A stretch of 5,261 bases of DNA from Mycobacterium sp. (GTDB lineage Bacteria > Actinomycetota > Actinomycetes > Mycobacteriales > Mycobacteriaceae): positions 1-5,261 of the forward strand of contig JAHBAP020000595.1 in NCBI GenBank assembly GCA_018500005.2, in the 5' to 3' direction. This document shows, in pieces, positions 1 to 5,261 of the stretch. A program made the position numbers and the translations under genes. The notes under the pieces are model-generated. The model worked only from the letters and a program-made list of their open reading frames with translations. It did no database searches and had not been told where the DNA came from. Position 1 is the first letter of the stretch. Each line of letters starts with the position of its first letter.

Positions 1-17
1 ATGTGTATAAGAGACAG
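1..17 (+). other. Residual Nextera/Tn5 mosaic-end sequencing adapter (not genomic)
   Basis: The first 17 bases, ATGTGTATAAGAGACAG, are identical to the 3' 17 bases of the 19-bp Tn5 mosaic end (AGATGTGTATAAGAGACAG) used in Nextera library adapters. They lie exactly at the window edge, in the orientation expected when the adapter precedes the insert. The glutaminase reading frame on the opposite strand makes sense up to position 18-20 and has no reason to continue through these bases. This is best read as untrimmed adapter left on a contig end. A genuine Tn5/IS50 end in the chromosome is far less likely, because the match starts at the very first base and the mosaic end is an engineered hybrid sequence. 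Confidence 0.95.
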
Positions 18-1117
18 TCGTTGATGGTGTCGACCCGGGTAACGTCCAGGATCGCCACCGAGAAATCGTCGCTGCCGGAGTCGATGGTGCGCAACACCTT
101 CTCCGCGCCGGCGAACATCAGGTCCCCGTGCACCTCGTATACCCGTACGCCGGCACTTGCCTCGTGCACCGACCTGATGGTGGCGCGCGATTCCCGGCCG
201 ACGGTCAGGAAGTGCAGTCCCAGTCGTTGGGACAGCGCCCGGCAGGCCAGCACGCCGCGCACACTGTTGCCGCGGTCGTCCAGCAGCGGTGAGTACACCC
301 CGATGCCGAGTTGGCCGGGCAGCACCGCGGCGATCCCGCCGCCCACGCCACTCTTGGCCGGCATGCCGACCGCGCTCACCCAGTCCCCGGCGCCGTTGTA
401 CATCCCGCAGGTGACCATCACGCTGAGCGTGCGGCGCACCACTTCGGCACTGGTGACCCGTCTGCCGGTCTGCGGATTGATACCACCGCGGGCCAGGGTG
501 GCGGCCATCCGGGCGAGGTCCACGCTGGTGACCCGGAGCGAGCATTGCCGGAAGTAGACGTCCAGGACGTCGTCGGGATCGTCGAGGACGCCGAAACTGG
601 TCAGCATGTAGGCAATCGCCCGGTTGCGGTTGCCGGTGGCCTTCTCCGAGCGGTAGACGTCCTCGTCGAGTTCCAGTGGGCGGCCGGCGCACGCGGAGTA
701 GAAGTCCCTCAGCTTGTCGAACCGCTCGTCGGGGGTGGCGCCGGGGATCAGTGACACCGCCGCGATCGCACCGGCGTTGATCATCGCGTTCTTCGGCGTC
801 TTGGTGTGCTCGTCGACGCTGATCTCGTTGAACGCGTCACCGGAAGGCTCAACGCCGATCTTGGCGTCCACCGCGTCCTCCCCCGCCAGATCGAGCGCCA
901 GAGCGTAGGTGAACGGCTTGGAGATCGACTGGATGGTGAATTCGGTTCGGGCGTCACCGGATTCGTACACGAACCCGTCCGCAGAGGACAGCGTCAGGCC
1001 GAAGCCGCCTGGGTCGACATCGGTCAGCTCAGGGATATAGTCGGCCAGCGCCCCGTCGTCGACCGAGGCGAATTCGGCCACCAGCGCGTCGAGATAACGC
1101 GCAACCAGCTCGGCCAT
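18..1117 (-). CDS. glsA: Glutaminase A with C-terminal STAS domain, 3' end missing (partial)
   Basis: Hydrolyses L-glutamine to L-glutamate and ammonia in the cytoplasm (serine-dependent beta-lactamase-like glutaminase family). 366 codons are visible from the ATG at 1117-1115; the left contig edge removes the rest. The catalytic domain spans about residues 1-305. Visible active-site elements are the SxxK pair S64/K67 (TIQSISKPF), N114 (MINAGA), E158 and N165 (SEKATGNRN), Y188 (VYFRQCS), Y240 (VTCGMYNGAGDW) and V258 (KSGVGGG). These lie within 2-4 residues of the numbering I recall for the E. coli enzymes. From about residue 316 a STAS-type regulatory domain begins (VRVYEVHGDLMFAGAEKVL, then FSVAILDVTRVDTIN) and is cut near its signature loop. 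Some actinobacterial relatives carry a cyclic-nucleotide-binding domain after the STAS; whether this one does cannot be seen. It starts 12 nt after the SDR stop, in the same frame, with no good Shine-Dalgarno, so translation may depend on coupling to the upstream gene. Confidence 0.95.
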
Positions 1118-1129
1118 GTCGGTTGCCGA

Positions 1130-1963
1130 TCAGTGGCCGGGGCCGGCCCCGCGTCGGATCCGCTCGTCGTAGTCCGCCCGCGCGCTCGTGTCGAGGGTGC
1201 GCAGCACCCGTTGCCGGGTCAGTCGGCCCCGGATCGCCCCGAGCACCTTGTCGGGCAGCAGCGCGGAGGCGGCCTCGTAACTGCGCATCCATCCGGGCAC
1301 TGCGACGATCGCGGTCCGGTTCCTGCAGGTCTCGATGATGGCCTCGGCGATGTCCTCGGGGTCGACGGTGGGCAGCAGTCCGCCGAGTTTCACCCCGGAC
1401 ACCAGGTCGGTGCGAACCGCCGAGGGCAGCACCGTCGTCACGGTGACTCCGGTGCCGGCCAGTTCGTCGCGCAGGGCCTCGCTGAACCCGACGACGGCAT
1501 GCTTGGACGCGCAGTACGTGGCGAGCCCGGCCGCCGGCACCTCACCGAGATAGGAGGCGACGTTGACGATATGGCCGGAACCGCGCTCCAGCATGCCGGG
1601 CAGTACCAGTTTGGACCCGCGAAGCACGCCGTTGAGGTTGACGTCGATGATCGCGTCGGTGACGGCGTCCTGTTCGTCGACGTACCGGCCGGCGGGCATG
1701 ATGCCGGCGTTGTTCACCAGGACCTGCAGCCCGGAACCGACACCGGCCAGGAACTCGGTCCAGGACTCCCGGGACCGGACGTCGAGTCCGGCTCCGGTAC
1801 AACCGATTTCGTCGGCCGCCGACTTGGCCAGATCGGCGTCCAGGTCGCCGATGAAGACCTGCGCACCCTGCGCGAGGAACGCCCGGGCGGTGGCCAGCCC
1901 GATGCCGCGGGCGGCCCCGGTGATGGCCACCGAAGCGCCCTGCAGTGGGATGGGATTGGGCAC
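1130..1963 (-). CDS. Classical short-chain dehydrogenase/reductase (SDR), substrate unknown
   Basis: A 277-residue NAD(P)-dependent oxidoreductase of the classical SDR family, which interconverts alcohols and ketones. The Rossmann glycine motif TGAARGIG is at residues 15-22 and NNAG at 84-87. The catalytic tetrad is N109, S137, Y150 and K154 (YCASK). The acidic D40 at the end of the second beta strand (FIGDLDAD) and D61-V62 favour NAD(H) over NADP(H) by family rule. The C-terminal 50 residues (VPGWMRSYEAASALLPDKV onward, then an Arg-rich tail) resemble mycobacterial lipid-related SDRs, and this region usually sets substrate choice. The start is GTG at 1963-1961, supported by an AGGAGG 7 nt upstream. 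It lies 3 nt after the stop of the upstream unknown gene and 12 nt before glsA, so it is mid-operon. Family is certain. Substrate is not readable; an acyl, steroid or terpenoid alcohol is a guess from the neighbouring acyl-CoA oxidase and P450. Confidence 0.95.
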   Translation of the reverse strand: MPNPIPLQGASVAITGAARGIGLATARAFLAQGAQVFIGDLDADLAKSAADEIGCTGAGLDVRSRESWTEFLAGVGSGLQVLVNNAGIMPAGRYVDEQDAVTDAIIDVNLNGVLRGSKLVLPGMLERGSGHIVNVASYLGEVPAAGLATYCASKHAVVGFSEALRDELAGTGVTVTTVLPSAVRTDLVSGVKLGGLLPTVDPEDIAEAIIETCRNRTAIVAVPGWMRSYEAASALLPDKVLGAIRGRLTRQRVLRTLDTSARADYDERIRRGAGPGH

Positions 1964-1966
1964 GGA

Positions 1967-3061
1967 TCAGCCTCCTGCTCTGGCGCGCATCATCGGGCAT
2001 CCGGTCATCGCGCGTTCGACCTTGGGCATGGCCGCCTGCCGTTCTTTCCGGCGGCGCTCGAGCACCGCGGCGTCCAGTGAGTAGGCATCGGCATCCCATC
2101 TGCCCTCGGCGAAACGCGAGGCCATGCGCTGGGCGCGGGCGGCGGCCGAGAAGTACAGATTGGCCAGCAGGCCGGGCTTGTAGAGCGCATTGGGCACGAA
2201 ACCGCTGTAGTGGATCGCGCCGTCGGAATAGCTGTAGCTGCCCAGACCGTAGCCCGCCGGTTCGCGGGTGAGGTCGGCCCCGTTCAGCGACAGCGCCAAG
2301 GCGATGCCCTCGCTGTCCGAACCGGCCGAGACCGGGAACCGCTGGATCACCAAAAGGCCGTTACCGTACAACGGATGCGATTGTTCGCCGGTCATCCGGC
2401 AGGACGACGTCTGGTCGCCGAACGGGAATTCGACGGTGCAACCCAGCCCGTCGAAAGCGGCGGCCGCGGCCGGAACCTGCCGGGTGCACTGGTCGAGGAC
2501 TTCGCCGAACTCCGACTCCGGCCAGGCGCACGGTTCATCACCGGAGCTGACGAACATCCCTGCCGCAGAGGCCATCTGGTGGGGACCGGTGCGTATCCCG
2601 CTTTCGGGGTGGTCGCTGGTGGCTGGCAGTGCGCCGGCCGTCTCGGCCAGCACCGGGCCCAGCAGTCGGGCTTCGGCGAGTTGGGTCACCGCCGCGGCGG
2701 CAAGTAGATACCGGATCCAATCGCCGTTGTCATCGGTCACCCGAACCAGCGACCACAGGTCCAATCGCCGGGCCGGGGCGTCGTAGACCGGGCCGGACAT
2801 CGACGCGCACCGCATCGGCAACGCATTGATCTGGGCCAGTGCGTTCTCGTCGAGGTCGAGGTCACGCAGAAGTTCGGTACGCACCGCCAGTTGGTAGCCG
2901 GTTTCCCCGCTGGGACCAGTCTCCTCGAGAACGAACTCCACGGTCTGCGAGTACTGGTCGGCCCACCAGGTGAAACCGGTCGGCAACAGATAGGACCATT
3001 GCTCGTCGATCTGAAGTTGCTCATCGCGCAGCCAGTCGATGATCTTCTCGGCAAGGTTCAC
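1967..3061 (-). CDS. Conserved-looking hypothetical protein, possibly two related alpha/beta domains
   Basis: I do not recognise a named family. The chosen start is GTG at 3061-3059, 7 nt after the acyl-CoA oxidase stop, giving 364 residues beginning MNLAEKIIDWLRDEQ. An ATG at 3115 would overlap the upstream gene by 47 nt and add an unlikely Cys/Pro/Ser/Arg-rich leader. There is no signal peptide or convincing membrane segment, so it is probably cytoplasmic. The N-terminal part (about 1-140) runs helix, beta-rich segment (TWWADQYSQTVEFVLEE), then an Ala-rich helix (YLLAAAAVTQLAEAR, 118-132). The second part (about 205-318) repeats this plan: GLGCTVEFPF, GLLVIQRFP, ALALSLNGADL, then a helix LLANLYFSAAARAQRMASR (298-316). 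A Pro/Gly/Ser linker (about 140-180) joins them and a basic tail (336-364) follows. Six cysteines are present (85, 178, 192, 208, 221, 355). The layout loosely recalls YbjN/type III-chaperone-like folds, which is only a suggestion. Tight spacing on both sides makes it part of the operon. Confidence 0.85.
   Translation of the reverse strand: MNLAEKIIDWLRDEQLQIDEQWSYLLPTGFTWWADQYSQTVEFVLEETGPSGETGYQLAVRTELLRDLDLDENALAQINALPMRCASMSGPVYDAPARRLDLWSLVRVTDDNGDWIRYLLAAAAVTQLAEARLLGPVLAETAGALPATSDHPESGIRTGPHQMASAAGMFVSSGDEPCAWPESEFGEVLDQCTRQVPAAAAAFDGLGCTVEFPFGDQTSSCRMTGEQSHPLYGNGLLVIQRFPVSAGSDSEGIALALSLNGADLTREPAGYGLGSYSYSDGAIHYSGFVPNALYKPGLLANLYFSAAARAQRMASRFAEGRWDADAYSLDAAVLERRRKERQAAMPKVERAMTGCPMMRARAGG
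1971..1976 (-). promoter_or_regulatory. Ribosome binding site of the SDR gene, inside the end of the upstream CDS
   Basis: AGGAGG on the minus strand, with a 7-nt spacer to the GTG start at 1963. The motif sits within the last codons of the unknown gene, whose TGA is at 1969-1967, between this site and the GTG. This arrangement fixes the GTG as the SDR start and points to translational coupling. Confidence 0.9.
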
Positions 3062-3068
3062 GCTGACT

Positions 3069-4994
3069 TCACGCTCCGGCCGCAGGGATGTGCTCGGGGT
3101 GCAGCATCTCGGCATAACGCAACTGCTCGGGAATCGCGAAGGCGTCCACCAGGGTTTCGGCGTGCGGACGCAGGTTGCGGCAACGCTCGTTGATCGCGTT
3201 GTTCACAGCGCGGGCCCTTTTCGTCGACAACAACCGGTGCTCCAGGAAGAAGGCCTTGTCGTCCTCGATCACGCCCAGCGCATAGAGATCGCACACCATC
3301 TCCAGGATCTTTCGGGCCTCAGGGTCCTGACAGCCCTCGATCCCGCTGATGAACGCCTCCAGCACGATGCCGTCGACATGAGCCCGGGCCAGGTGCATGA
3401 CATGGTCCTGCACCGAGTTGAAGGCGTCGAACGCCGACATCGTCTTGCCCCTGCTCTGCAATCTGCGCACCAGGGAGTACAGCAGATACTCCTCGCGATC
3501 GTCGAACATCTTGGCCTGGGTGCCGCGGTTGAAGAGGCTGCCCTCTTCGTCGTTGTCCTGGCGGTTGTCGACGAATCGTTGGAAGATCTGGCCGGCGGCG
3601 GTCTTCCTCCTGACGCGGTCACCGGCGTAGTTGGCCGCGAACCCGACCCAGTCCATCGGGCTCAAGCTCTTGACGTCGTCTTTGTGACTGGTGAGCAGAT
3701 GTTTGGCCACCAACTGCAACAGGACGTGGTTGTCACCCTCGAACGTGGTGAACACGTCGGAGTCGGCGCGCAACCCGACGAGACGGTTCTCTGCGAGGTA
3801 GCCGGCCCCACCGCAGGCTTCGCGGCATTCCTGGATCGCAGCACTGGTGTGCCAGGTGGCGATCGCCTTCAAGCCGGCCGCCTCGGTTTCAAGGTCACGT
3901 CGCCCTTCCGGGTCCTCGACGCCGGATGTCTCCAAGTCGTGAAGCCTGGCCACCAGTTCGTTCTGGGCGAACTGCAGCGCGTAGGACTGCGCGACATAGG
4001 GCAGCAATCGGCGCTGGTGCACCAAATAGTCCATGATGGCCACTTCGCGGTTGTCATCCGAGGAGTGGAACTGCTTGCGCTGCAACCCGTACCGCACTGC
4101 CATGTCGAGCGCCACCCGGGCAGCTTGGGCCCCACTGCCGGCGACGGTGACCCGGCCGCGAACCAACGCACCAAGCATGGTGAAGAAGCGTCGGTTGGGA
4201 TTCTCGATAGGTGACGAGTAGGTGCCGTCCGGAGCGACATCGGCGTACCGGTTCAGCAGGTTCTCCCGTGGTACCCGTACCTGATTGAACATGATTCGGC
4301 CGTTGTCGACGCCGAGTAGGCCGCCCTTGTAGTCGCAATCGGTGATGGTGATCCCGGGCATGGTGTTGCCCTCGTCATCACGGATCTGCGCCAGGATGCA
4401 GTGCACCCCGTGGTTCTCGCCCCGGGTGATCAGTTGAGCGAATACCGCTGCCAGCTTGGCGCTTTCGGCCGCACCGCCCAGGTAATCCTTGCGAGAGTTC
4501 GGCGTCGGTGAGTGAATGACGAACTCTTCGGTCTCCGGGTCGTAGGTGGCGGTGGTCTCCAGCGACTGGACGTCGCTGCCGTGACCGGTCTCGGTCATGG
4601 CGAAACAACCCGCCGTTTCCAGGCTGATCAGCTTCTGCACATAAGCCTCGTGATGGCGTTCGGTGCCCAGGTTGTCGACCGCACCGCCGAACAAGCCCCA
4701 CAACACGCCGGCCTTGACCATCAGCGACAGATCGGACATCGCCAGCATCTCGATCTTGGTCACCGCAGCCCCGACGTCACCGGTGCCGCCATGGCCCTTG
4801 GCGAATCCGTCTTCGGCGGCCCCGGCCTTGGCGATGATCCTCAGCTGTTCCATCACCCGGGCCCGGGCAACGTCCTTCGACGGGAAGAAGTGCGGTTTGA
4901 AGGCCTCCAGCGAGAGTTTCTCCCGGATCAGGTTCTTCGTGTCGCCCCAGCGGCCGTCGAGAGCCTTCTGAAGATGTTCGGCAGTGGTGGTCAT
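3069..4994 (-). CDS. Acyl-CoA oxidase-like acyl-CoA dehydrogenase (FAD flavoprotein)
   Basis: A 641-residue flavoenzyme that should introduce the trans-2 double bond into an acyl-CoA, the first step of beta-oxidation. Length and sequence follow the acyl-CoA oxidase (ACOX) branch, not ordinary ~390-residue dehydrogenases. Segments close to peroxisomal oxidases include TETGHGSDV (134-142), LETTATYDPET (145-155), HSPTPNSRKDYLGGA (161-175), VPRENLLNRYADVAPDGTY (241-259) and RGRV (279-282). YGLQRKQF (302-309) and GGAGYL (395-400) belong to the FAD/subunit-contact regions. The catalytic base is E419 in TFEGDN. Residues from about 440 to 641 form the extra ACOX C-terminal domain. The start is ATG at 4994, 11 nt after a GGAGG; the open frame continues to 5120 but would overlap the P450 gene and has no family support. 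Whether O2 (giving H2O2) or an electron-transfer flavoprotein is the acceptor cannot be told from sequence. It lies 52 nt downstream of the P450 stop and 7 nt upstream of the next gene. Confidence 0.95.
   Translation of the reverse strand: MTTTAEHLQKALDGRWGDTKNLIREKLSLEAFKPHFFPSKDVARARVMEQLRIIAKAGAAEDGFAKGHGGTGDVGAAVTKIEMLAMSDLSLMVKAGVLWGLFGGAVDNLGTERHHEAYVQKLISLETAGCFAMTETGHGSDVQSLETTATYDPETEEFVIHSPTPNSRKDYLGGAAESAKLAAVFAQLITRGENHGVHCILAQIRDDEGNTMPGITITDCDYKGGLLGVDNGRIMFNQVRVPRENLLNRYADVAPDGTYSSPIENPNRRFFTMLGALVRGRVTVAGSGAQAARVALDMAVRYGLQRKQFHSSDDNREVAIMDYLVHQRRLLPYVAQSYALQFAQNELVARLHDLETSGVEDPEGRRDLETEAAGLKAIATWHTSAAIQECREACGGAGYLAENRLVGLRADSDVFTTFEGDNHVLLQLVAKHLLTSHKDDVKSLSPMDWVGFAANYAGDRVRRKTAAGQIFQRFVDNRQDNDEEGSLFNRGTQAKMFDDREEYLLYSLVRRLQSRGKTMSAFDAFNSVQDHVMHLARAHVDGIVLEAFISGIEGCQDPEARKILEMVCDLYALGVIEDDKAFFLEHRLLSTKRARAVNNAINERCRNLRPHAETLVDAFAIPEQLRYAEMLHPEHIPAAGA
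3074..3077 (-). promoter_or_regulatory. Candidate ribosome binding site for the hypothetical protein
   Basis: A GGAG on the minus strand lies within the last codons of the acyl-CoA oxidase gene, 12 nt before the GTG at 3061. The spacing is somewhat long. Together with the upstream TGA at 3071-3069, it favours the GTG start over the earlier in-frame ATG at 3115 and suggests coupled translation. Confidence 0.55.
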
Positions 4995-5005
4995 AGCTCG
5001 TTGTA

Positions 5006-5010
5006 CCTCC
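5006..5010 (-). promoter_or_regulatory. Ribosome binding site of the acyl-CoA oxidase gene
   Basis: GGAGG on the minus strand, 11 nt before the ATG at 4994. It lies in the 52-nt gap between the P450 stop (5047) and this start, and it decides against longer upstream starts in the same frame. The rest of the gap shows no hairpin followed by a T-run and no convincing -10/-35 pair, so the P450 and acyl-CoA oxidase genes are probably cotranscribed. Confidence 0.8.
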
Positions 5011-5046
5011 GGTTGCGGCCCCGTACCAACTGGCTGGCCACCCCGA

Positions 5047-5261
5047 CTAACCGGCGTGGACGGTGATCCCGTACAGATCGACGCCATGCGGCATCGGCTT
5101 GTTCGGATCCAGGTGTACACCGCTGACCGAAAGCGGGCCGGCCTTGAGAAGGTTCGCCATCACCGCCTGACCGAGGAAGATCGAGATTCCCGCACCCGGG
5201 CAGTTTTGCGGCCCGTGGCTGAAGAAATTGAACGACCAGTCCTGTCCAGCCGTGCCGCTGA
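5047..5261 (-). CDS. Cytochrome P450, C-terminal 70 residues only (partial, 5' end outside window)
   Basis: The last 70 codons of a heme-thiolate monooxygenase-type protein, ending at TAG 5049-5047. The visible part holds the cysteine heme-ligand loop FFSHGPQNCPGAGISIFLG. It fits the P450 signature F-x-x-G-x-[R/H]-x-C-x-G, with the heme-ligating cysteine at visible residue 20. The L helix follows (SIFLGQAVMANLLKA), then the C-terminal beta region ending DLYGITVHAG. Fifty residues after the cysteine is normal for the family. The position usually held by Arg or His, which contacts a heme propionate, is Gln here (visible residue 18), which is unusual. The I helix, the ExxR motif and the start lie outside the window, so family number and substrate cannot be assigned. 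It is codirectional with and just upstream of the acyl-CoA oxidase gene, suggesting a shared oxidative pathway. Confidence 0.88.
   Translation of the reverse strand, partial: SGTAGQDWSFNFFSHGPQNCPGAGISIFLGQAVMANLLKAGPLSVSGVHLDPNKPMPHGVDLYGITVHAG

Larger units (their letters stand above)
18..5261 (-). other. Predicted single transcription unit (P450 – acyl-CoA oxidase – unknown – SDR – glsA)
   Basis: All five genes run on the minus strand with gaps of 52, 7, 3 and 12 nt. In two cases the ribosome binding site of a gene lies inside the coding sequence before it. I see no terminator-like hairpin or promoter between any pair. These spacings are what is expected for an operon with translational coupling. 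The promoter must lie beyond 5261 and the terminator beyond the left edge. The 52-nt P450/oxidase gap is the weakest link and could hold a weak internal promoter. Confidence 0.65.

Noticed and set aside
1..17. A natural Tn5/IS50 transposon end
   Set aside because: The sequence is the engineered mosaic end, it is exactly at the sequence edge, and there is no transposase or target duplication nearby.
806..2080. Long plus-strand open frame (424 codons) opposite glsA, the SDR and the end of the unknown gene
   Set aside because: Its product is Gly/Arg/His/Gln-rich and low in complexity, typical of antisense frames in high-GC coding DNA. It spans gene junctions on the other strand, where the minus-strand proteins show unmistakable family motifs.
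3062..3115. ATG at 3115 as start of the unknown protein
   Set aside because: It overlaps the acyl-CoA oxidase gene by 47 nt and adds an improbable leader. The GTG at 3061 follows the upstream stop by 7 nt with a GGAG ahead of it.
3039..4214. Plus-strand open frame (391 codons) antisense to the acyl-CoA oxidase gene
   Set aside because: It is a shadow of the strongly conserved minus-strand acyl-CoA oxidase. It has no recognisable motif of its own and is Val/Gln/His-rich as expected from complementing oxidase codons.
4995..5046. Terminator or promoter between the P450 and acyl-CoA oxidase genes
   Set aside because: The only self-complementary element seen is a short TGGCCA palindrome, with no T-run. 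No convincing -10/-35 pair was found.
4995..5120. N-terminal 42-codon extension of the acyl-CoA oxidase frame to an ATG at 5120
   Set aside because: It would overlap the P450 gene by about 74 nt and encodes an Arg/Ser/Pro-rich leader unlike the family. The ATG at 4994 has a GGAGG at suitable spacing.

Overview
This 5.26 kb window is high-GC actinobacterial DNA, most likely from a Mycobacterium/Mycolicibacterium-type organism. The support is a strong G/C bias at third codon positions, a GTG start on two of the four genes whose starts are visible, clear AGGAGG-like ribosome binding sites, and the type of genes present: an acyl-CoA oxidase-like FadE relative, an SDR, a P450 and a glutaminase with a STAS tail. 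Species cannot be set from the sequence alone.

All five genes lie on the minus strand, so transcription runs from high to low coordinates. In that order they are: (1) the last 70 codons of a cytochrome P450, cut by the right edge (5047-5261); (2) a 641-residue acyl-CoA oxidase/dehydrogenase (3069-4994); (3) a 364-residue cytoplasmic protein of unknown function that may hold two related domains (1967-3061); (4) a 277-residue classical short-chain dehydrogenase/reductase (1130-1963); (5) the first 366 codons of glutaminase GlsA, with the catalytic domain complete and the C-terminal STAS domain cut by the left edge (18-1117). Gaps are 52, 7, 3 and 12 nt. No terminator or promoter is visible between genes, so they probably form one operon whose promoter lies outside the window.

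Positions 1-17 are not genomic. They match the Tn5/Nextera mosaic-end adapter, so the left edge is a contig end with untrimmed library adapter. No RNA genes, CRISPR arrays, natural mobile elements or sizeable repeats were seen. No non-coding stretch exceeds about 50 bases.

Functionally, P450, acyl-CoA oxidase and SDR together suggest oxidation of a lipid, terpenoid or steroid-like acyl chain (hydroxylation or peroxygenation, alpha-beta desaturation, alcohol/ketone oxidoreduction). Why glutaminase and the unknown protein sit in the same transcription unit is unclear. The points most worth a second look are the unknown two-part protein, the eukaryote-like acyl-CoA oxidase, the unusual P450 heme-loop residue and the adapter artefact.
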